This document shows, piece after piece, positions 50,946 through 58,436 of a stretch of DNA of 64,000 nt. This DNA comes from Pseudomonas putida. GTDB lineage: Bacteria > Pseudomonadota > Gammaproteobacteria > Pseudomonadales > Pseudomonadaceae. The stretch spans positions 1 to 64,000 of the forward strand of contig NZ_JANHLK010000025.1 of assembly GCF_028682635.1 (NCBI RefSeq), in the 5' to 3' direction. Within the stretch, counting starts at the first letter, position 1, and the number at the start of each line of letters is the position of its first letter. The notes under the pieces are model-generated. The model saw nothing but the letters and a program-made list of their open reading frames with translations. It did no database searches and had not been told where the DNA came from. The position numbers were made by a program, and so were the translations under genes.

Positions 50946-53096
50946 CTAAAAACGTTGGCCGAGCAAAGCTCGCAAGGGGGAAAGAAGCAACGACCACAGG
51001 CCCGACCGACCGACACTGATGTTCGGCAGCGCCTGTTTACGCGAACGCACACTGATCGGCCGCCAGCGGGGTGCAGGGACGTAGGTTGGCGCCTTGACCG
51101 GCTTGGCGGCAGGCGGTGCCAGGCGTTTTTCGCCGATCAAGGAGCGCTGCAGCAACGTGCCGAAGGCCTGTGCCGGTTGCGCCTTGCTGACCACGTTGAT
51201 CGTGGCGTCGCTGAACAGCCGGGCAATCAGTTGCCGCCGCAGCCCTTCGTCAAGGTCGGCAAACCTCAAGCCCAATTGGTCCTCGCCGTGATTGCGCATG
51301 ACTTCGACGTCAATCCAACCCAGCTTGTCGACCCACAGCTGCCCACACAGTCCCGGCTTGATCGAGGAAGCGAAGGCGCAGTTGAGCGACGCACCGCTGA
51401 GGGAAATATCCATCAGGCGCCCCGGCAGCACCTTGCCGCCAAAACGAAAACCGGTGGGTTTGTCGAACGGAAACCGCTCTTCGCCATGCAACCGCGGCCG
51501 GTCGACACAAGCCACCAGGGTCGCCAGGTTGTACACCAGCGCGACCACCGTCCAGCACAGGTTGAACAGCATGTTGCCGTCGAACGAGGCGGCGGTGCTG
51601 ATGGCGATGTAGGCGCCAAATTGCGAGAGCAAGGTCAAGGCCAGAAAGAAGCCGAACAGCTTCCAGTGGACCATGGTTTTCGTCCGGTCGAGGCCCTTCG
51701 CGGTGACCTTGAACGGCCTGCCGAACGGACGAATCATTGCGCTGGCGATGGTGGCCGTGACCGCCAGCGAGGCAACGATCTGCGTGACCTCGGTAAAGAT
51801 CGGCAAGGTTCGCCGGTCCGTCACCCAGGTCCCGTAACCCCAGAACGCAATCAGCGCCGGCATGCCGAACGCCAGGAAATCCACCGGATTGGCGTAGAAC
51901 CCGGCGATGCCGAAGTACCAGTACAGCACCGGCGACACCAGCATCATCAGAATGAACGGCTTGGAAAACCAGTGCATCAGCCCATGGATATAGTGCAGCC
52001 GGTCATTGAGCGTGTAGCCGCTGCCGCGCAACGGGCCCTCCTTGAGCAGCGCCACCTGGATCGTGCCCAGGCACCAGCGCCCACGCTGATTGATGTACTC
52101 GGTCAAACCTTCGGCAGACAAGCCAATGGACAGGCGCTCGTTCAACCAGCGGGTGACGTAGCCTTTTTGCAGCAAGCGGTAAGTCGTGTAGATGTCTTCG
52201 CAGACCGACCCTGTAGGAAAACCGCCGACTTCGGTGATCAAATCGCGTCGCACCACGAAGGACGTGCCGACACAAAACGCCGCATCCCAACCATCCTTCG
52301 CCGGCTGGAACACATCGAAGAACACTCGCTGTTCATCGACCCAGCAGGCCGACGTGCCGAGATTGTGCTGGATCGGGTCGGGGTTGTAGTAGAACTGCGG
52401 CGTCTGCACCAGGCCGACCCTGGGATCGTCGAACAGCCCCAGGGTTCGCAGCAGGATCGGTTGCTGCGGTGCAAAGTCGGCGTCGAGCACCAGTATGTAC
52501 GGCGCGTTGCTGAGGGCCGCCGACTGGCGCAGACCGTTGTTGAGGTTGCCCGCCTTGGCGTGGGAATTGTCGGGGCGCCGCGCGTACTGCACGCCCATTT
52601 CGGCGCAGTAGTCGCGCAACCAGTCGCGCCGGGTGTCGTCGAGCACCCAGATGGTGAAGTTCGGGTAGTCGATGGCCTGGGCGGCAATAATGGTTTTTTC
52701 GAGAATTTCCAGGCCCTCGTTGTAGGTGGCGATGAAGATGTCCACCGCCGGCACCGCGTTGCCTTGCTGGCGCAGGCGGCGTTCGCCGGCATCGGCCGCT
52801 TTGTGGTGATCCGTGCGACAGAGCATCACGACGATGGAAAACAGCGTGTAACCGATCGCCAGCATCTCGAAGAACAGGAAGCTGTAGGCCCAGACCGTGG
52901 CAAATCCGGAATGACCGTCGGGCAAGGTGTCGCGAATCCGCCAGGCTGCATAGTTGATCAGCAAAAATGCAGTGATGGCACCGAATCCGACCCGCGCGGC
53001 CCATTGATCACGGTGGGTCAGGCAAGTGAATAGAATCACCGCCGCCAGGGTCCAGAAATTGATTTGCAGCAGTTGCAGCGAGTCCAGTGCCTGCAT
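50946..53096 (-). CDS. BcsA-like processive glycosyltransferase with C-terminal PilZ domain
   Basis: 716 aa inner-membrane GT2 synthase. After two to four N-terminal TMs comes the catalytic domain: DD at 153-154 (VLDDTRRDW), DAD at 205-207 (VLDADFAPQQ), ED at 300-301 (SVCEDIYTTYRL), and QRGRW at 337-341. TMs follow (about 375-525), then PilZ (about 531-640) with DISLSG at 563-568. The usual RxxxR is HxxxR here (HGEER, 537-541). It probably polymerises a beta-glucan or similar from UDP-sugars. There is no bcsB or bcsC homologue beside it. ATG 53096 overlaps the upstream gene's stop region by a few bases, with GAGG before it. Confidence 0.87.
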   Translation of the reverse strand: MQALDSLQLLQINFWTLAAVILFTCLTHRDQWAARVGFGAITAFLLINYAAWRIRDTLPDGHSGFATVWAYSFLFFEMLAIGYTLFSIVVMLCRTDHHKAADAGERRLRQQGNAVPAVDIFIATYNEGLEILEKTIIAAQAIDYPNFTIWVLDDTRRDWLRDYCAEMGVQYARRPDNSHAKAGNLNNGLRQSAALSNAPYILVLDADFAPQQPILLRTLGLFDDPRVGLVQTPQFYYNPDPIQHNLGTSACWVDEQRVFFDVFQPAKDGWDAAFCVGTSFVVRRDLITEVGGFPTGSVCEDIYTTYRLLQKGYVTRWLNERLSIGLSAEGLTEYINQRGRWCLGTIQVALLKEGPLRGSGYTLNDRLHYIHGLMHWFSKPFILMMLVSPVLYWYFGIAGFYANPVDFLAFGMPALIAFWGYGTWVTDRRTLPIFTEVTQIVASLAVTATIASAMIRPFGRPFKVTAKGLDRTKTMVHWKLFGFFLALTLLSQFGAYIAISTAASFDGNMLFNLCWTVVALVYNLATLVACVDRPRLHGEERFPFDKPTGFRFGGKVLPGRLMDISLSGASLNCAFASSIKPGLCGQLWVDKLGWIDVEVMRNHGEDQLGLRFADLDEGLRRQLIARLFSDATINVVSKAQPAQAFGTLLQRSLIGEKRLAPPAAKPVKAPTYVPAPRWRPISVRSRKQALPNISVGRSGLWSLLLSPLRALLGQRF

Positions 53097-53097
53097 G

Positions 53098-54342
53098 TCA
53101 GTCAGCCTCTTGCGAACCGGTAAAGGGATTGACGCCGGTGGCAGCAATCGCCGCCCACGCTGTGGCGCCCAAGTGAGGCAGGTGGTAATAGAAGAAATCG
53201 TTGCTGACCGAGTCCGGGCCTATGGCCAGCCCGGTACTGATGCGCGCTTGCGGTGTGGCGAACAGCCAACCGTTGCCCGCCTGCTGGGCCAGCAGCACGC
53301 TCCACAGCGGCTGGGCTTTCTCACTCAGGCCGCTCAAGCGCGCCACCGCAGCGGCCTGGGCGGTGCCTTCGGTCCACAGGCCATCGGGGTCGCGGTTGAA
53401 CCCGTAACCTTCGCCGGCACGGTGAGCGTGGTCGATGAAGGCGAAGACTCGTCGCCAGTCCTTGGGCGGCTCATGCAGGGCGATCAAGGGCCAGATCTGC
53501 GCATCCAGCCCCGAGCGCACGCGGTCCGAGGTCTGGCCATCCGCGCCAGTGCCGATCAGGAAGCGGCCTTCCCCGGCATCCCATTGGCTCGAGACAAACT
53601 GTCGGGCGATCCGTGCCTGTTTCGCCGCATCCTGATTCGGCGCCACCGCGTCGAGTGCCGACCACGCCGCGGCGAGGTCGACGTTGTGCTCGGTGGATTT
53701 CCAGTTCTGCTGGACCTGTTTGTCAAAGTACCCGTAGTACCCCCCACTGAATCCGGCGGGCGATTGCCCGTCGTAGGTGTTTTGCTGCGACCAGTGCAGG
53801 GCTTTGCGCGCGGCCGCAAGGTATGACGCCTCGCCGCTCTGTCGATAGGCCTCCAACAAGGCCAGTGCCGCCCAGGCCTGGTTACCGGTGGCGCTGCTGA
53901 CCTGATAGGCGTCCTGGTTCCAGGCGTTGCGCTCGACACTCCAATAACCGGGCAACTTCATCGACGGCGCCGCCACCGGGCCTGCGGCGTAGGCGTTGCG
54001 CAGGCGCCCGTCCTGGTACTCCGGATCGTGCAGTGTGGCGAACGCCAATGCATCGGCAATCCGCCGCGCCGATTCGGCCTTGCCGCAGGCAAACAGGGCA
54101 ATGCTGGCCAGTGCGTTGTCGTAAGTAAACGCCACCCCGCGCAACGCCAGGATCGGCGCAGGCTGGCCATCCAGCGGCGGATAACTGGCCACCAGTACCG
54201 GGCCCGCCGGCTGTGATGCCACGGCCTGATCCAGGGCGGCGCAGGTCATTGCCGCCAGTTGCGGTCGGGCTTGCGCAGCCCATCCGCTTGCCGCACCGGT
54301 CATCAACATCAGCCCCACCATCGCTCGCAATAAAATGCTCAT
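53098..54342 (-). CDS. Periplasmic six-hairpin glycosidase-like protein of the EPS-like operon
   Basis: 414 aa with a signal peptide (about 1-23, MSILLRAMVGLMLMTGAASG...). The mature part is an (alpha/alpha)6 toroid: PILALRGVAFTYDNALASIA, ADALAFATLHDPEYQDGRL, TGNQAWAALALLEAYRQSGE, EHNVDLAAAWSALDAV, FLIGTGADGQTSDRVRSGLD, each a repeated helical hairpin. Acidic residues in TYDNA and EHNVDL fit a GH8/GH15-like active site, but I cannot name the family. In cellulose operons BcsZ (GH8) trims polymer; this may play a similar part. Start ATG 54342 overlaps the HlyD stop (ATGA). Confidence 0.68.
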   Translation of the reverse strand: MSILLRAMVGLMLMTGAASGWAAQARPQLAAMTCAALDQAVASQPAGPVLVASYPPLDGQPAPILALRGVAFTYDNALASIALFACGKAESARRIADALAFATLHDPEYQDGRLRNAYAAGPVAAPSMKLPGYWSVERNAWNQDAYQVSSATGNQAWAALALLEAYRQSGEASYLAAARKALHWSQQNTYDGQSPAGFSGGYYGYFDKQVQQNWKSTEHNVDLAAAWSALDAVAPNQDAAKQARIARQFVSSQWDAGEGRFLIGTGADGQTSDRVRSGLDAQIWPLIALHEPPKDWRRVFAFIDHAHRAGEGYGFNRDPDGLWTEGTAQAAAVARLSGLSEKAQPLWSVLLAQQAGNGWLFATPQARISTGLAIGPDSVSNDFFYYHLPHLGATAWAAIAATGVNPFTGSQEAD

Positions 54343-55544
54343 GGCCGCGACACCTCGGCACTGGCCCACAATCCCGGGTTGCAGGTCATGGCACGCTGGC
54401 TGTCCGTGAGGTCGGCGGCAAAGGTGCCAACCACGTACACCGAATTCTGCTCGGCATAGGGAAACGGCACGCTGTAGGTATTGGCGCGGATGTCCGAAGC
54501 GCTGGACAACAACTGCACCACACTGGCCTTGAGCGGCTGGTCGAGGCCGCGGATTTTCACGGTGAGCACGCTGTCGCGGTCGATCTTGCTGGCCATGCGC
54601 TCGGGAAACACCGCGATCACGTAGCTCTGCGCGCAATCGGTGGCCCGCAGCAGAGTCGAGCCGGCCTGCACCAGGGTGCCTTGGGGGGCGAGCAGTTCCT
54701 GGACGGTACCCGGCGAATACGCCACGACGTCGTAGCCGGCCATCAACTTGATCCGGTTCTGCTCGGTATCGATCAGCTGGTTGAGGTTGGCGAGTTCCTG
54801 TTGATAGGTCGCCCGGTTGCGCGCCTGATTCTCCAGGCTGAGCTTGAGCGTAGTCATCTGCGCGCTGAGATCGAACATGCGCAGCTGATCGGGATCGAGG
54901 TAGACCCGCTTGTTGGCGGCGCTGACGTCACCATCGGTGATGCGCAACTGCGAACGCACAGACTCGGCCGCGCCCTGCAACGAAGCCAGCTGCGCTTTCG
55001 ACGAAGCCACCACCGCCCCACTGACCGCCCCCTGGACGAACAACTCGAGATTGCGCTCGACCGTTTCCTGGGCATCGATCAACCGCGCACTGGCGGCACT
55101 GTTCTCGGCTTTCAGGGCTTTTTGCGTGTAGAGCTGGCGGGTATGGAAGGCGGCCTGGTATTGCTGGCTGGTCTTCTCCAGTTCCTCGTAATAGCGCTGA
55201 TCGTGCTCGGCCTGGCTGACCGAAGACGACAGCTGCTGCTCCAACGTCAGGCGCCGGGTTTGCAGGGTCAACAAGGTTTCCTGGTTCGCCCGCGGGTTTT
55301 CCACCACGGCAATCTTCTGGCCCTGGCTAAACGTCACACCGGGCTTGACCGCCAGGGAACTGACCACGCCATCGATAGGCGTGGTCAACAGAATCACCGG
55401 CGCATTCAGAATCGCCCGGGTGGCAGACGCCGACACCAGCGGCATGAGCAAGGTCGACAGCAACAGCCAGACAACAAACCCCAGCACACCCAACCCCACC
55501 AGGCGCGGTAACAGCGACAACAACTTCGATCGTTCTTCCGCCAT
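54339..55544 (-). CDS. HlyD-family periplasmic adaptor (first gene of EPS-like operon)
   Basis: 401 aa. One N-terminal membrane anchor (about 12-36) is followed by a biotinyl-lipoyl half (VILLTTPIDGVVSSLAVKPG), long coiled-coil helices (about 90-260; LTLQTRRLTLEQQLSSSVSQ, RNRATYQQELANLNQLIDTE), the second lipoyl half (AGYDVVAYSPGTVQELLAPQ) and a beta-barrel domain. Such adaptors bridge inner- and outer-membrane parts of exporters. It precedes a glycosidase-like protein, a PilZ synthase and an OprM-type channel, with all stops and starts touching. GGGAGAG lies seven bases before the ATG. The nearest functional parallel I know is rhizobial BgsB. Confidence 0.85.
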   Translation of the reverse strand: MAEERSKLLSLLPRLVGLGVLGFVVWLLLSTLLMPLVSASATRAILNAPVILLTTPIDGVVSSLAVKPGVTFSQGQKIAVVENPRANQETLLTLQTRRLTLEQQLSSSVSQAEHDQRYYEELEKTSQQYQAAFHTRQLYTQKALKAENSAASARLIDAQETVERNLELFVQGAVSGAVVASSKAQLASLQGAAESVRSQLRITDGDVSAANKRVYLDPDQLRMFDLSAQMTTLKLSLENQARNRATYQQELANLNQLIDTEQNRIKLMAGYDVVAYSPGTVQELLAPQGTLVQAGSTLLRATDCAQSYVIAVFPERMASKIDRDSVLTVKIRGLDQPLKASVVQLLSSASDIRANTYSVPFPYAEQNSVYVVGTFAADLTDSQRAMTCNPGLWASAEVSRP

Positions 55545-56045
55545 GTTCGACTCTCCCGATAGACCAACCGCATATCAGCCAGGCACTAGCAGGCCTGGCT
55601 GCGAAAACACTTTTGGCAGGGTGAGCAAAACGTAATTGATTTGTGCACGGCAATTAAGCCGACGCTGGTTTATGTGATTTTTATTGTGATGTGAGCGGAA
55701 ATGGGATTCCCGTCTTTTTGGAGAGTTGCTGTAAAGCATGACTTTGGTATTGCCCGAGGCAGAGCGGGCGGTGTCATGGGCGACACTAGATTCAGTGCTT
55801 TGGGGTGTCAAGTAAATGAATGGAACAATTAAATGACGTCAAATATGTAGCGGGTTGATGATTGGATCCACGTCATGCATTAGTCGGCAAGCTGTTATTT
55901 TAATTGGTGGTTTTTATTTTTTATTGCGAATTGAACTTTTTATCGGATTTTAAATAATTATTAAATGATGACTGGAAAGATTAAAATGATATAAGTCAGT
56001 CACAATCGATACAGGAGACAGCCTGCATTCATGCTTTGGCGCCTT
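55545..56045. other. 501-base AT-rich intergenic region: EPS-operon promoter side and border of the toxin island
   Basis: From about 55800 to 56030 the sequence is strikingly AT-rich (e.g. TTTTTATTTTTTATTGCG, AAATAATTATTAAATGATGA) beside 60%+ GC neighbours. That is the usual look of transferred or H-NS/MvaT-bound DNA. No ORF is supported. The part next to the HlyD gene (55545-55780) would hold the operon promoter; I could not fix its elements. Confidence 0.55.
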
Positions 56046-56498
56046 TCAGGGGCGCGCGTGGTCCGTGGTGCATTGTTTCAAGCGATCCGCATCAGTACCG
56101 CTGCCTTCGCTGTGATCAATATCGCCATTTGCATCAAGATAGATGTGCGTAGTGGACCATTTCGGGGATATATTGACGCAGTGCCGGAGATCCTTATCAT
56201 TCCACCAAGAGATCTCCATGAAAAACTTCTCATCTGGAAACAAGAACCCATAATCCCGTGTACTGCTGCCTGGGGGAAGGCGCCCTTTGTAAATCCGGTG
56301 CTGTACATTCCAGATGAACCGCAGTTCATCCACGCCGTTCTTGGAGTAATGGACCGTTGAAACAGGCAGCACAATAATTCGCCAGAGGACAATTATCAAA
56401 AACACCAGCAGGGGAATTAATAGCGGTAGCAGCAGAATCCATAGCCACCGAATGTAACATAATCTGGATTTATTTGCTGAGGTGCACACGGACTCCAC
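56046..56498 (-). CDS. Immunity-protein candidate 2 (tandem paralogue, membrane-anchored)
   Basis: 150 aa from GTG 56498 (MESVCTSANKS), a start position homologous to the ATG of copy 1. A strong membrane helix (about 17-45, LLPLLIPLLVFLIIVLW) precedes an exported domain. That domain shares DELRFIWNVQHRIYKGRL, FPDEKFFMEISWWNDK and the end YLDANGDIDHSEGSGTDADR with copy 1. DANGDID resembles a calcium-binding loop. Copy 1 comes first after the toxin gene; this one lies behind a decayed toxin tail and may protect against a related, lost toxin. Confidence 0.7.
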   Translation of the reverse strand: MESVCTSANKSRLCYIRWLWILLLPLLIPLLVFLIIVLWRIIVLPVSTVHYSKNGVDELRFIWNVQHRIYKGRLPPGSSTRDYGFLFPDEKFFMEISWWNDKDLRHCVNISPKWSTTHIYLDANGDIDHSEGSGTDADRLKQCTTDHARP

Positions 56499-56577
56499 CC
56501 CCCAATTTTATCGAGCAATTCCCAACACTTCATTCATGATGATCAGCGCTATTGTCCGAAGCCAATTTTGGCGCCTA
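56499..56577 (-). pseudogene. Remnant of a duplicated effector 3' end between the two immunity genes
   Basis: Read on the minus strand, these 79 bases keep pieces of the effector's last codons. KLAS (AAATTGGCTTCG) is followed, after a frameshift, by IALIIMNEVLGIA, which matches the effector's TAQIIMSEVLAVA. A stop then replaces the PENW codons, and NWGVESV matches NWGDGVRV. The match runs straight into the start of immunity copy 2, just as the effector end runs into copy 1. This is what remains of a second toxin-immunity cassette. Confidence 0.75.
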
Positions 56578-57003
56578 TCAGGGGCGCGCGGTATCCGTGA
56601 TACATTGTTTCAAGCGATCCAAATCAGTGCCGCTGGTTTCGCTGAGATCAATATCGCCATTGGCATCAAGATAGATATCCGTATTGGGCCACTTCGGAGT
56701 TATGTTTACGCAATGGGCGCGAACACTTTTACTCCACCAGGAGATTTCCATAAAAAATTTATCATCCGGAAATAGATGGCCGTTATCGACTGTGCCTCCG
56801 CCGGGCTGCATTCCTCCTTTGTATACCCGATCCTGGACATTCCAAATATATCTGAGCTCCTCCTTTCCACTCTCGGGATAGTGGATAGTTACCGTAGGTA
56901 ATGCAATATCCCAATGACTGATGGCCAGATACACAACTGGAATCCACAACCACTTTTTGAGAGATCTACCTCTTTTATGTACAGGAGTGAACACGTACTC
57001 CAT
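56578..57003 (-). CDS. Immunity-protein candidate 1 (membrane-anchored)
   Basis: 141 aa from ATG 57003, which lies inside the last 29 bases of the effector gene, so the two are tightly coupled. A short N-terminal basic stretch (HKRGRSLKK) and one membrane helix (about 17-33) put the rest outside the inner membrane. Conserved with copy 2: ELRYIWNVQDRVYKGGMQPG, LFPDDKFFMEISWW, HCVNITPKWPNTDIYLDANG. No catalytic motif is visible. Location and coupling indicate a cognate immunity protein acting in the periplasm or at the membrane. Confidence 0.75.
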   Translation of the reverse strand: MEYVFTPVHKRGRSLKKWLWIPVVYLAISHWDIALPTVTIHYPESGKEELRYIWNVQDRVYKGGMQPGGGTVDNGHLFPDDKFFMEISWWSKSVRAHCVNITPKWPNTDIYLDANGDIDLSETSGTDLDRLKQCITDTARP

Positions 57004-58069
57004 CCCCCCAGTTTTCAGGTGCAACTGCCAGCACTTCGCTCATAATGATCTGAGCTGTTACCCCGCCGCTAGCGTATCGACTGGCGAGTTTCACACCGAT
57101 ACTTATTGCCACCCTATCAGCTATATCGTCAAATGCCCGCAGCCCATCAAATAGATTCGCAGTTAAATGCGGACCTGGGTACTTCTTACTGTCTTCAATC
57201 CACCGTTTTGTGTCCGAGCCAATTTGTTCAACTCCAGCACCATCCAACAATACGCTTTCTGAAAGCCCACCCGCTATGCCGGCGTATCCATAATGGATGT
57301 TCGACCAAATATCGTAGTAATACTCGTATAGGCCCTGCTTGTGCCGGACGTTATCGTCGTACATCGCCCTCAGCTTCGGCTTGTGGTCCCACTCCATATT
57401 TTGACCCACTTGCTTAGTCCAGATCGCCATCGCCTGAAGCTTTAGCGTCCATTCGATGCCGTTGAAATTCGGTGGTCCGGCCAGCCTGGCGTACCAGGGT
57501 AACGACCGAAACTTCCTGGCTTCTGCACCGCTGTCGTAGCTCAACAGCTCTTTCATTTTCAACACGGCCGGATGCTTGATGTTCCGACTCATCTCGCCAG
57601 CGATGTAACTGGCCAACGTTTCCATTTGGTCTGGATGGTTACAGACTTTGCTTCCACCAAGGTCGCCGGGTTGGATAACGACTTGATCTGCCAGCTTCGG
57701 ACTAACCACCTGGGGCCTGGTAGTGAAGCTGTTAGCCACCGGGGTCGCCGGTGAGCTTGCGACCCTGGTGGCCGGCTGCGCAGCGCCTTCATTGCTTTGA
57801 TAGGTGGCCGTGAGCACTGTGGGGATCAGTCGGGCTTTACAGGGGCAATTGCTGTAACTGTCCAGCGTACCCGCCATGGCCTTGCCATGACTGATCATGT
57901 GCGAAACGCCACCGACAATCCGATAGGTCTTCCCGTCTTCTCCACAGGTGACTCGATCACCGTCGCGGGCGTGGGCAATGCCATACATCATGATCCGGGT
58001 GTCACCATCGAGAACCTTGCCACCACAGGTGGTTCGGTCATTCAAACCGATGAAATGTCCTTCTTTCAT
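56975..58069 (-). CDS. PAAR-domain T6SS effector with a type 44-like polymorphic toxin domain
   Basis: 364 aa. Residues 1-90 form a PAAR tip domain (FIGLNDRTTCGGKVLDGDTR; GDRVTCGEDGKTYRIVGG; CPCKARL). A variable linker (about 91-150) leads to a toxin domain with VGQNMEWDHKPKLRAMYD, YYYDIWSNIHYGYAGIAG and SVLLDGAGVEQIGSD. I recognise these from 'polymorphic toxin type 44' proteins, predicted nuclease or hydrolase toxins of unknown target. No transmembrane segment. The PAAR end docks on VgrG; the cargo is delivered with it. The ATG overlaps the stop of a 46-codon ORF (ATGA), and immunity copy 1 starts within its last codons. Confidence 0.8.
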   Translation of the reverse strand: MKEGHFIGLNDRTTCGGKVLDGDTRIMMYGIAHARDGDRVTCGEDGKTYRIVGGVSHMISHGKAMAGTLDSYSNCPCKARLIPTVLTATYQSNEGAAQPATRVASSPATPVANSFTTRPQVVSPKLADQVVIQPGDLGGSKVCNHPDQMETLASYIAGEMSRNIKHPAVLKMKELLSYDSGAEARKFRSLPWYARLAGPPNFNGIEWTLKLQAMAIWTKQVGQNMEWDHKPKLRAMYDDNVRHKQGLYEYYYDIWSNIHYGYAGIAGGLSESVLLDGAGVEQIGSDTKRWIEDSKKYPGPHLTANLFDGLRAFDDIADRVAISIGVKLASRYASGGVTAQIIMSEVLAVAPENWGDGVRVHSCT

Positions 58070-58206
58070 TGGATTCCCACTCCCTTACTTTCGGCCGAGT
58101 CCGGAAAGTTTGCGAAGATGGGTTGTGATCCCCTCTCAATTAAGCAAGGTTTGTCCAGACTTCGCAGAGACGCTGGAGAATATGAGGGCTGCAAGCGTGC
58201 ATTCAT
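58066..58206 (-). CDS. 46-aa ORF translationally coupled to the PAAR effector
   Basis: MNARLQPSYSPASLRSLDKP opens it and ...SAESKGVGIQ closes it, 46 aa in all. AAGGAG stands seven bases before the ATG, better than anything upstream of the effector itself, and its stop overlaps the effector ATG. No known domain. It may be a leader peptide, a tiny chaperone, or the truncated end of a larger upstream adaptor gene. It is shorter than usual annotation cut-offs. Confidence 0.5.
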   Translation of the reverse strand: MNARLQPSYSPASLRSLDKPCLIERGSQPIFANFPDSAESKGVGIQ

Positions 58207-58390
58207 TTCAAACTCCTTATCCTGGGAAGGTGTTCAGAAATGATGCAGCGGACGCTGACAGCATTGCGACTGCGACGGCGAATTCAAAAAGACGAATCAG
58301 ACGTTTCGTCAAACTAAACAGTCTTTTTCCTACAGGAGTGCTTCCAGGACGGAGTTACTCGGTAAGAAAAGTCAAAAGGCGCACAAATAA

Positions 58391-58420
58391 AAACGCCCCG
58401 ACCAAGGTCGGGGCGTTTTC
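58391..58420 (-). terminator. Rho-independent terminator of gap
   Basis: AAAACGCCCCGACC-AAG-GTCGGGGCGTTTT reads as a terminator on the minus strand: a ten-base GC stem, then a T run, 17 bases after the gap stop codon. It may also serve in the other direction. Confidence 0.92.
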
Positions 58421-58436
58421 ATGTGCAGCTAAAGGC

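Noticed and set aside
56046..57003. The two tandem small proteins as EF-hand calcium proteins
   Set aside because: Only a single DxNxD-like loop is present without a second hand, and the operon position points to immunity instead.
57797..58243. Plus-strand frame of 148 codons over the effector start
   Set aside because: It is antisense to the PAAR domain and the 46-codon ORF, both of which have better start signals.
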